NCBI GenBank assembly: GCA_937928635.1
Contig: CALFWM010000075.1
Coordinates: forward strand, 1 to 56,857
Source: an uncultured Sulfitobacter sp.
GTDB taxonomy: Bacteria > Pseudomonadota > Alphaproteobacteria > Rhodobacterales > Rhodobacteraceae
DNA: 56,857 bases
Direction of reading: 5' to 3'
Both the position numbers and the translations under genes were made by a program. The number at the start of each line of letters is the position of its first letter. Within the stretch, counting starts at the first letter, position 1. Of this stretch, positions 24,181 to 31,276 are shown one piece after another. Under the pieces are notes generated by a model that saw only the letters and a program-made list of their open reading frames with translations, ran no database searches and was not told the origin of the DNA.

Positions 24181-26280
24181 TCACTGGTCTGCCCCCTCTA
24201 CATCGTCGTCAAAGTCGTCGATTTCCACGGCGCATGGAAAAGTCAGCAGACCATTTGCGGTAGCGATTTTGCCCTTTTTCAACAGCCCTTTGAACGCGCG
24301 AGTCACAGCACGGCGGCGATTGTCCCGGTCATCGCTGGCAGAAACGTGGTATTCATCGGTTGCCCGCTTGCGCCATTCCGCCTCGTCCACGGGTCCATCC
24401 GCTGCCATTTCTAAGAACAGGCTATGGGCTGCCCGTTCGGCCTCTGTCAGCTTCACCTTTTCATCGGCTTGGCCGGGATCACACGGTAGGCAGATAGGCG
24501 CGTCCACGGGTTCGCCGTCAATGTCTTTGCCGACTCTGTGGCTGCTAATCTTGAACGCAATATCTAGATCAGGCGGCCCGTTGCGGTTCTTGCGGATCAT
24601 GCCCCGGACAATGCCATTTGCATCAGCAGGCTTGACCATCACAGAGAAGTCCAAAGCTCCGTTGAATACTGAGTGGCCCCGTGGCGTATTGCCCTCGGCT
24701 TTGGTCCCGTGGTGGACAAAGATAACGGCTGCCCCATACTTGGCCAGACGCTTGCCGATTTGGACGACACGGTTCATCCCGGCGGCATCGTTTTCCTCTA
24801 AACCGGGCATCGCCATTGCCAGCGTGTCGATAACAATAAGCTGGGGCCGGATTTGCCGGGCCGCATTGCGAAGTGCCTCCAGATCGGCGCTGCCTTTGCC
24901 TTTGATGACTCCGGGGCTGAATAAGTCGCCCACGGTATTGAACAGGTGGAACGTGTCAGCGTCCCCCAATTCGATGTGCAGCGCGGCCACACGGCCTGCC
25001 ATGCCTTCTTGGTCCTCACAAGCGACATAGAACACGGGTCCGGCTTTGGTGCGCAGCCCGAACGTGGGTTCGCCTTGGGCAATTTCATAGGCCACGCGAG
25101 GTGCGATAAGGGACTTGCCCGCGCCGGGTTCGCCAAAGATGCAACCGATTTGACCCGGTGCAATCAAGCGTTTCACCACATAGTCACGGGCGGGCAGATC
25201 GGCGCATTGGCCGGGTGTCAAATACGGCAGGCCCCCGGTGGACTCATGGTCAACAGGGGCAGGCCCCAGCAGGTAATCAATGCTAGGGTCATCCACCATA
25301 TCTTCGTCGTCATCGTCAAATTCCATATTGGGGGAGGGGTCGAAAGGTTCTTTGGCCCCGATAAGCAGTTGCGTGTCTATGACCCGTTCCACCTCTGCCA
25401 CATCGCCTTTGGCATGGTCGTCTGTGTAACCGGATTCAGCCATCGCGGGCAGCAAGGCGTTAAGGATCGACTCCCGGTCCAACAGGCAGTTGGCGACAAG
25501 GCCCCCTAGCAGGTAGGCTTCACGGCACAGCGCCTCATTCCGGGCTACGTCCGTCTCTGCCAACCGTTCGGCTGCGGCCTCCAGCATAGCCTTGGCCCGG
25601 TCCACTCGGAACGAGTCGTGGCTGAGGTCTTGAGCGATACCGGGTTCGCCACGGTCGGGGGCGGGTTTGCCGATAGCTGTTGAATCCAGATCGGCACATT
25701 GGTCAAGGTAACGGCCATCGACAAGCCGAACGTCCGGGGTCGGGTCGCCTTTGACCGCGCCGAACGCATAGGACTGCGCAGGGGTGAAGGACTCCGCGCT
25801 CAGAGTGCCGCCCAAGACGCCGTTAACCCGTGCCAGCAGGGCTTGCCGTTCTGACGGCGTGGTGTCTTTGGACAGAGGGCAGAGGACGCGCCAGCGATGA
25901 CCCTTGCCGGGTTGCTGGTGGCTTGGCGTGGTGTAGATCATCGCGGCAACCCCGGCGCGGGCAAGGGCGTCCACGGCCTGTTCCACGGTCATTGTCCCGC
26001 CGTCATAGTCGCCTTCAATCCCGCTAACGGACTCATGGGCCGCGTTGTGCCTGTAAGAACCCTTAGCAGTGGGTTCGCCTGTGAAGCGGCCCAGCTTGAT
26101 ATGACGCATGGCGTCTTTACTTACGGCGGCGGGCAGGGCGGTGGACAAGTCGCGCATGGACAGGGTTTTGGGCTTAATCGACAACGCCCGTCTGTCCTTG
26201 AACATTGCCACGTCAATCGGGTGATCTAAGGGCGAACCCTCTTGTATTTCAGAGTGTGATAGTATAACATTTTTTGGCAT
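24181..26280 (-). CDS. Primase-helicase (PrimPol-like plus RepA-type AAA ATPase)
   Basis: This 699-residue replication protein has two parts. The N-terminal third has archaeo-eukaryotic primase features: acidic metal motif EGDYDGG (about 90-95) and a TTPSH ... GHRWRVLCPLS strand. The C-terminal half is a RecA/RepA-type helicase with Walker A GEPGAGKS (383-390) and Walker B LIVIDTL. A very acidic linker (EFDDDDEDMVDD) lies between them and an acidic tail ends the protein. It would prime and unwind the element for autonomous replication. I chose the ATG at 26280 because GAGGA precedes it; another in-frame ATG lies 12 bases upstream without a site. Confidence 0.85.
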   Translation of the reverse strand: MPKNVILSHSEIQEGSPLDHPIDVAMFKDRRALSIKPKTLSMRDLSTALPAAVSKDAMRHIKLGRFTGEPTAKGSYRHNAAHESVSGIEGDYDGGTMTVEQAVDALARAGVAAMIYTTPSHQQPGKGHRWRVLCPLSKDTTPSERQALLARVNGVLGGTLSAESFTPAQSYAFGAVKGDPTPDVRLVDGRYLDQCADLDSTAIGKPAPDRGEPGIAQDLSHDSFRVDRAKAMLEAAAERLAETDVARNEALCREAYLLGGLVANCLLDRESILNALLPAMAESGYTDDHAKGDVAEVERVIDTQLLIGAKEPFDPSPNMEFDDDDEDMVDDPSIDYLLGPAPVDHESTGGLPYLTPGQCADLPARDYVVKRLIAPGQIGCIFGEPGAGKSLIAPRVAYEIAQGEPTFGLRTKAGPVFYVACEDQEGMAGRVAALHIELGDADTFHLFNTVGDLFSPGVIKGKGSADLEALRNAARQIRPQLIVIDTLAMAMPGLEENDAAGMNRVVQIGKRLAKYGAAVIFVHHGTKAEGNTPRGHSVFNGALDFSVMVKPADANGIVRGMIRKNRNGPPDLDIAFKISSHRVGKDIDGEPVDAPICLPCDPGQADEKVKLTEAERAAHSLFLEMAADGPVDEAEWRKRATDEYHVSASDDRDNRRRAVTRAFKGLLKKGKIATANGLLTFPCAVEIDDFDDDVEGADQ

Positions 26281-26310
26281 CGTGATCCTCATTTGATGTT
26301 GGCGTTTTCA

Positions 26311-26354
26311 GGACGCCGTTAGCGCCGTCCCTTGGCTTCGGGGGCGGCGTTTTT
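26311..26354 (+). terminator. Terminator-like hairpin with a competing upstream hairpin
   Basis: On the plus strand CGCCGTCCC (26323-26331) pairs with GGGGCGGCG (26341-26349, one U-G), followed by five Ts: a standard terminator. The same bases can instead pair with GGACGCCG at 26311-26318, with one mismatch. No plus-strand gene ends here. It may insulate the element from readthrough or end an antisense transcript, or the alternative pairing may act as an attenuator. Confidence 0.6.
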
Positions 26355-26471
26355 ATTTGCTTATGTGTGTGGGGGGTGGTTGGGCTTTCCCGCCTAACCC
26401 ATTGACCTAAAAGGGGGCGGTTTTGGTCCGGTTGGAAAGAAAACGGTTTGTTTTCAATGCAAGTGGGCGGA

Positions 26472-26516
26472 CTCCAAAACCGAGGGTCGTGGGTTCGAGT
26501 CCCTCAGCCCCTGCCA
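26472..26516 (+). other. attR (45-bp direct repeat of the tRNA-Trp 3' end)
   Basis: An exact copy of 14854-14898 without the 5' half of the tRNA, so it is not a functional tRNA gene. It marks the right end of the integrated element. Confidence 0.95.
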
Positions 26517-26756
26517 CCACATCCGCATTTTGATTTCCAACACCGCGCGCTTTGCGTGTGCCGGTACTGTTGTGCGCTGATTGCGTCTAACATATCAAAA
26601 AGGGCCACTTTCGATTGGGCCCGCACCTGTTGCATTGCGGGTGCTGACCAGTGGAATGGTCCTTTTGTTAAGGTCCCATTAACCCCGAATCGCACATCTT
26701 GGCCGGCGTCGCATTTGGTCAGACGGCCTGCGGTCAGAATGTGGAGGGCGAACGAA

Positions 26757-27716
26757 ATGTTGGGTTGGATCGAAAAGCAGTTTACCTGCGGGCCCCAAAA
26801 AACATCGCGGGCCGCAATGAAGTCACGGATTACAAAGAAAAATCGGGATCAGCGCGGTTTTGGCGAGAGTGCTGCGCCGTTTTCAACGGATGCCCTGAGT
26901 GGCCTGGCGGATCTGGATACGCGTCTGCCCCCACCTGATGCGGATGTTCAGCCTGCCTATGGTGCCTCCTACAAAAAGACCAAAAAGTTAACGCGTGAAG
27001 CTGCCGCCGGGGGCGGATTGGTGGTGGATGAGTTTGGTAACAAACGCCCGCATTATTGGGGGCACCGGGAACGGTTGCGAACCCGATTTTTGACAGGTGG
27101 CCACAAGGCCATGCCGGAATATGAAATTCTGGAGCTGCTGTTGTTCAATGCCATTCCACGCATTGACGTAAAACCACTCGCCAAACGCTTGCTGGCGACA
27201 TTTGGGGATTTGAATGGGGTGATTGCCGCCTCCGAACACCGTCTGATGCGGGTGGAGGGGGCGACGCCAAAGGTGTTTCTTCAGCTACAGATCGCAGAAG
27301 CGTTTGCGCAACGTATGGGGCAGGCCAAAATCCTGAAACGTGATATCATTTCGGCCTGGGATGATCTGATTTCCTATTGTCGCACTTCAATGGCGCACCG
27401 CGAGACGGAGCAGTTTCGGGTGCTGTTTCTGGATCGCAAAAACGTGCTGATCGCAGATGAGGAACAGGCCAAAGGGACAGTGGACCACGTGCCCGTCTAC
27501 CCCAGAGAGGTTGCCAAACGCGCACTGGAACTGAATGCCAGTTCAATCATTCTGGTACACAATCACCCCTCTGGTGACCCGACCCCCAGTCATGAGGATC
27601 TGGGCATGACGCAAAAAATCGCATCGGCCTGTTTGTCGATTGGGGTTGGCGTGCATGACCATGTTGTGATTGGCAAGGAAGCGGAAGTTTCGTTTCGGTC
27701 TGAGGGATATTTGTAG
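26757..27716 (+). CDS. radC: RadC family JAMM-domain protein
   Basis: The 319-residue RadC/YeeS-family protein has an N-terminal helix-hairpin-helix region (about 100-170) and a C-terminal MPN/JAMM metalloprotease fold with HNHPSGDPTPSHED (near 268-281), the His-x-His ... Ser ... Asp zinc motif. Despite its name, the cellular role of RadC is unsettled; some copies are linked to mobile elements and anti-restriction. The ATG at 26757 is preferred because GGAGG lies about 10 bases upstream. The extra Ala/Pro-rich N-terminal stretch is longer than in most RadC proteins. It lies outside attR, so it is a host gene. Confidence 0.9.
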   Translation: MLGWIEKQFTCGPQKTSRAAMKSRITKKNRDQRGFGESAAPFSTDALSGLADLDTRLPPPDADVQPAYGASYKKTKKLTREAAAGGGLVVDEFGNKRPHYWGHRERLRTRFLTGGHKAMPEYEILELLLFNAIPRIDVKPLAKRLLATFGDLNGVIAASEHRLMRVEGATPKVFLQLQIAEAFAQRMGQAKILKRDIISAWDDLISYCRTSMAHRETEQFRVLFLDRKNVLIADEEQAKGTVDHVPVYPREVAKRALELNASSIILVHNHPSGDPTPSHEDLGMTQKIASACLSIGVGVHDHVVIGKEAEVSFRSEGYL

Positions 27717-27756
27717 GCCGCGCCCGCGGCGTGGTAGGTTTGCGTGGCAAAACGTT

Positions 27757-28439
27757 TTAGAAGGATCGCGTGGTGACTTGCACCTCCTTTTGGGTCGCTT
27801 CCCAGTCATCCAGCAAAGCCGCGCCGCGCCCGGTAAAGCGATCTTCCAGCACGTTCCACCGCTGTACACGGTCCAGCCGGAAATGGCGAAACGCCTGGCG
27901 CAGTTCGCACCATCCGGCGACCATCACAGCGTCCACATAATAGATCAGCACAATGGGCCAAATCACCCGATCCGTATCGCGTTCCTGCGCATCGCGGTAG
28001 CTGAGGGCGATTTTGCGCTCCTCCCGGATGGCTCCGCGTAGCTTGCGCAGGTTCACCGCGTCGGTGGCATCAATCCCGCTGGCAGAGGCCACAAGATTGC
28101 GGGTGCCCGGTGCGACACCCACCAATTTGCGAGAGGCCCGCCCGGCTGCGCGCCACAGATCAGGGTCACCAATGCGCGCGATCAGGCTAAGGCCGATGGC
28201 GATGGCTTCGGCCTCTTCCACATCAAGGTTCAGGGGCGGCAGGTCATAGCCCCTGCGCATGACATAGCCCACGCCAGCCTCACCATAAATCGGGGTTTGC
28301 ATCGCCTGTAGTGTGGCAATGTCGCGGTAAATCGTACGTACCGATACCTCCAGCCTGTCCGCCATGTGCTGCGCCAGAACCGGGGCAGGGCGGCGCGCAA
28401 CATCTGGATGATGTCAAACAGACGGGTGGATTTGGACAT
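27757..28439 (-). pseudogene. HTH-WYL (YafY-type) transcriptional regulator with a frameshift
   Basis: From the ATG at 28439 the protein reads MSKSTRLFDIIQMLRAA, the standard start of YafY-type regulators. A one-base loss near 28385-28395 shifts the frame. The correct frame resumes as PVLAQHMADRLEVSVRTIYR and continues through the WYL effector domain to the stop at 27757. The HTH is therefore split; translation from the ATG at 28365 would give a 202-residue protein with half an HTH. It may be a recent mutation or an assembly error. It is divergent from the DMT exporter at 28532, its likely target. Confidence 0.75.
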
Positions 28440-28531
28440 AACGATTCCTCTCCTACCCAGGATACATTCCTGACATACAGTTGTCAGGAGCCTCGGCGTA
28501 AAGTGCAGGTCAAATTGCCAGAGGACCCATC

Positions 28532-29383
28532 ATGCAGACCGCTTCCCCCTCCCAGCGCTCCACAGGCGTGCTGCTGGTTGTCATTTCCGCGCTGGTCTTT
28601 AGCTCAGCCGGGATTTTCACAAAGGGTGTCACCACCGCCGCTTGGGGCGTGGTATTCTGGCGCGGGCTTGCAGCGGCGTTGTTTACCCTGAGCTATCTGG
28701 CCGTATTGGGGCGTTTGCGGTTTGAAATCAAAGCCTTCAACAAACCTGCCCTTGCTGTGACACTGATGAGCGCGGCAGGCACGGCGGCCTTTATTCCCGC
28801 GTTCAAATTGACCTCAGTGGCCAATGTCGCGTTGATCTATGGGGCCGCTCCCTTTGTTGCGGCCATCCTGTCATGGCTATTTATCGCAGAGCGGGCGACG
28901 TCCCGGGTCGTCTTGGCCAGCGGTATCGGTTTTCTTGGTGTTTTGATCATTTTGTCGGGCTCCCTGGGAGGCGGAAACATCATCGGGGATTTGTTAGCGC
29001 TTTGGATGACGCTGATGATGTCTGCCGTGATGGTGGTGTATCGTCGCTATCCGGATACGACCGCCGCATTACCCGCCGCGTTGGGGTCGATCGTGTTGCT
29101 GGTGCCGGCGATGGCATTTGGCGCGCCGTTTCAGGCCCCGGTTGAAGAGCTTCCTGTGCTGCTTCTGTTTGGGCTGGTCTTTGCGGTGGCGTCGGTCACC
29201 TTGTCAGAAGGTGCCCGGCGGCTGCCGGCGGCGGAGACGGCCTTGCTCTCTACCTTGGAAATGCCATTGGCACCGATTCTGGCACTGTGGATATTGTCAG
29301 AAACACCCAGCGTTGAGACCGTGCTTGGCGGTGCGTTGATCTTGGCAGCGGTGCTTTGGTCACAGCGCAGATCATCCCCTTAA
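28532..29383 (+). CDS. EamA/DMT-family membrane transporter
   Basis: The 283-residue inner-membrane protein has about ten hydrophobic segments and two EamA repeats. The first repeat starts at GVLLVVISALVFSSAGIFTKG. The second includes DLLALWMTLMMSAVMVVYRR and ends in an ILALWILSETPS block. Such proteins export metabolites or amino acids. The ATG has an AGAGGA site 8 bases before it. It is divergently arranged with the frameshifted WYL regulator, a classic regulator-exporter pair, so loss of the regulator may have left this gene deregulated. The substrate is unknown. Confidence 0.9.
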   Translation: MQTASPSQRSTGVLLVVISALVFSSAGIFTKGVTTAAWGVVFWRGLAAALFTLSYLAVLGRLRFEIKAFNKPALAVTLMSAAGTAAFIPAFKLTSVANVALIYGAAPFVAAILSWLFIAERATSRVVLASGIGFLGVLIILSGSLGGGNIIGDLLALWMTLMMSAVMVVYRRYPDTTAALPAALGSIVLLVPAMAFGAPFQAPVEELPVLLLFGLVFAVASVTLSEGARRLPAAETALLSTLEMPLAPILALWILSETPSVETVLGGALILAAVLWSQRRSSP

Positions 29384-29478
29384 AGTTGTGTTTTTGCCAC
29401 CGTTTCGCCGCAATCTTGCCCTGCAATTGCCCGACCATTTTGCGATTCTCAATAGAGAACGCGCGAGGGAGACAGCCC

Positions 29479-30168
29479 ATGACTGATGAAGCGAAACCAC
29501 AGCCCAAAACGGATGCAGCTGAGCTTGATCCGAACTCTCTGGCTGCCATTCGTTCGCTTTTGGCGGGCGAAGATGAGACTGCACCCAGCCCTGAGGCAAA
29601 ACCTGTACAGGCTACCGCCGCACACTCGGCGGCACCGGCAAAAGAGGCCAAGCGCGACCGGTTGTCACCACTGGCCCCACAGGCGCAAGTGGATGCGGCA
29701 CCCGGCAAGACGGTCAAACCGCCTCGGCCAAAGGGTGAAACCATGTTTGGCATGATCAAGGCAAAGGTCACAGCCAGGGTGCGTGGCTATCGCCCGAAGC
29801 CCAAGCATATCATTCTGGTCAGCCTCGCATTGCTGGTCTTTTTCCGCCCCTGGTTGGTCATTGGCTTGCTGTTTTTGTTCGCCTTTGTGTTGGCTGCGGT
29901 ATTCCTGATCTTGGGCTACGACGGATTTTGGCGACGGGTCATGCAGGTGTCACGCTGGTATGCGCGCAAACACCCGTCGCGCTCCGTTGAATTGCACCGC
30001 AAGCTGGATAATTTCGCAATGCGTTTTGATGCGTTTCTGGATCGGTTTCCCGAGGGGTCCGTGGATGGCCTCTACCTGCCAGATTTTGGTGATCTGGCCG
30101 AAGCGGATGCACGCCACGGCGAAGCGCTGGACCGTCGCTTTGAGAACCTGCGCGAAACAAAAGCCTAG
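29479..30168 (+). CDS. Conserved hypothetical membrane protein
   Basis: The 229-residue protein has a hydrophilic, Pro/Ala-rich N-terminal part (residues 1-100, probably disordered). A strongly hydrophobic hairpin follows (HIILVSLALLVFFRPW and IGLLFLFAFVLAAVFLILG, about 115-155), then a charged C-terminal domain of short helices. I chose the ATG at 29479 because GGGAGAC precedes it. No family is recognised. It stands 85 bases upstream of secE on the same strand, so it may share its promoter region. A membrane-anchored scaffold is possible but unproven. Confidence 0.75.
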   Translation: MTDEAKPQPKTDAAELDPNSLAAIRSLLAGEDETAPSPEAKPVQATAAHSAAPAKEAKRDRLSPLAPQAQVDAAPGKTVKPPRPKGETMFGMIKAKVTARVRGYRPKPKHIILVSLALLVFFRPWLVIGLLFLFAFVLAAVFLILGYDGFWRRVMQVSRWYARKHPSRSVELHRKLDNFAMRFDAFLDRFPEGSVDGLYLPDFGDLAEADARHGEALDRRFENLRETKA

Positions 30169-30253
30169 CCGCTGAAAGTATGTAGGCAACAGACGGGTTG
30201 AAACCGAGGGAAACAGCGGCTACATCCCGCTTGAGCTTACAGGGATTCCAGAC

Positions 30254-30451
30254 ATGGCCATCACCAATCCATTTCAGTTTCTTCAGCAGGTCCGTGCTGA
30301 GGTTTCCAAAGTTGTCTGGCCCACCCGCCGCGAGGTGATGCTGACCACGGTGATGGTCTTTATCCTTGCCGCGTTGACGGCGGTTTTCTTTGCGATTGTG
30401 GATATTTTGATCCGTGGTGGGTTGAACCAAATCCTGAGTACGTTTGGCTAA
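30254..30451 (+). CDS. secE: Preprotein translocase subunit SecE
   Basis: This 65-residue single-spanning subunit clamps the SecY channel in the inner membrane. It has the conserved amphipathic helix FLQQVRAEVSKVVWPTRREV, followed by the membrane segment TVMVFILAALTAVFFAIVDI. Length is normal for alphaproteobacteria. The usual neighbour nusG follows after a terminator-like hairpin. Confidence 0.97.
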   Translation: MAITNPFQFLQQVRAEVSKVVWPTRREVMLTTVMVFILAALTAVFFAIVDILIRGGLNQILSTFG

Positions 30452-30530
30452 GTCAAACGGTCGCAGCAGCATATAATCGAGACTTGAACAGAACCAACGC
30501 GCGCGCTATCCCGCTCGCGTAACAGGTATG

Positions 30531-30565
30531 GGCGTGCGACGAATCAAGTTGCACGCCGATTTTTT
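30531..30565 (+). terminator. Terminator between secE and nusG
   Basis: A 10-bp stem GGCGTGCGAC/GTTGCACGCC (one G-U) with a 7-base loop is followed by GA and six Ts. It lies 80 bases after secE and 79 before nusG, so nusG either has its own promoter or is reached by partial readthrough. Confidence 0.8.
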
Positions 30566-30643
30566 GTGTCGTAGAGCCGGGGAACACCCCGCAACTTTAA
30601 TTTCGATCAGGTGCCCTGGCACCGCAACATGAGGCCTTAAGCG

Positions 30644-31177
30644 ATGGCAAAACGGTGGTATTCGGTCAGTGTCCTGTCGAACTTTGAGAAAAAGATCGCA
30701 GAGCAAATCCGCACGTCCGTAGAGGATCAGGGCCTAGAGGATCAAATTGACGAGGTGCTGGTGCCCACTGAAGAGGTGATCGAGGTGCGGCGCGGCAAGA
30801 AAGTCACGACAGAGCGGCGGTTTATGCCCGGTTACGTGCTGGTGCATATGGAAATGTCCGATCAGGGATATCATCTTATCAACTCAATCAACCGGGTTAC
30901 CGGCTTTTTGGGTCCGCAGGGCCGCCCGATGCCAATGCGCGATGCCGAAGTGGAGGCCATTCTGGGCCGCGTGGCCGAGGGTGAAGATGCACCACGCACG
31001 CTGATCCACTTTGAAATTGGGGAAAAGGTCAAAGTGGGCGATGGCCCGTTTGAAGATTTCGACGGCATGGTTGAAGAGGTCGACGATGAGAACCAGCGCC
31101 TGAAGGTGACGGTCTCCATCTTTGGCCGTGAAACGCCGGTTGAGCTGGAATTCACTCAGGTGATCAAGCAAGTCTAA
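30644..31177 (+). CDS. nusG: Transcription termination/antitermination factor NusG
   Basis: The 177-residue NusG binds RNA polymerase and links it to Rho or the ribosome. The NGN domain begins KRWYSVSVLSNFEKKIAEQI, and the linker is followed by the KOW domain (FEIGEKVKVGDGPF near 125-140). Length and order are normal. Unusually, the next genes rplK-rplA are separated from it by an antisense glycosyltransferase gene, with a strong bidirectional terminator between. Confidence 0.97.
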   Translation: MAKRWYSVSVLSNFEKKIAEQIRTSVEDQGLEDQIDEVLVPTEEVIEVRRGKKVTTERRFMPGYVLVHMEMSDQGYHLINSINRVTGFLGPQGRPMPMRDAEVEAILGRVAEGEDAPRTLIHFEIGEKVKVGDGPFEDFDGMVEEVDDENQRLKVTVSIFGRETPVELEFTQVIKQV

Positions 31178-31200
31178 CATCTGACGCAGCTACAAATCCA

Positions 31201-31230
31201 AACGCCGCCCCGGATCCGGGCGGCGTTTTG
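31201..31230. terminator. Bidirectional terminator between nusG and the convergent glycosyltransferase
   Basis: A perfect 10-bp stem AACGCCGCCC/GGGCGGCGTT with a 7-base loop has As before and Ts after, so it works in both directions for the two convergent genes. Confidence 0.88.
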
Positions 31231-31276
31231 CGTTTGCATTTCTGCTTTGGCCGAATTCTGTCACGACATCAGGGTG

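Larger units (their letters stand above)
14854..26516. mobile_element. Integrated capsid-encoding, tailless phage satellite-like element (11.7 kb)
   Basis: A perfect 45-bp direct repeat (14854-14898 and 26472-26516, the 3' part of tRNA-Trp) bounds a tyrosine integrase, decoration protein, gpW-like connector, protease-capsid fusion, lambda-type portal, large terminase, small-terminase-like protein and primase-helicase. Most genes are on the minus strand, with two small plus-strand genes in the middle. There are no tail, lysis, repressor or late-regulator genes that I can recognise. Size and gene set fit a capsid-forming satellite that borrows tails from a helper phage. A prophage reduced by deletion is the alternative. 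Confidence 0.85.

Noticed and set aside
26472..26516. A second tRNA-Trp gene at the right end of the element.
   Set aside because: Only the 3' 45 bases are present; acceptor 5' strand and D-arm are missing. It is the attachment-site repeat.
14854..26516. Interpretation as a gene transfer agent cluster, common in Rhodobacterales.
   Set aside because: GTA clusters carry tail and baseplate genes and no integrase or attachment repeats; this element has an integrase, exact att sites and no tail genes.
26448..26756. Extension of radC upstream to 26448, giving a 422-residue protein.
   Set aside because: That frame would run through attR and non-coding sequence; the ATG at 26757 has a proper ribosome site and a RadC-like length.
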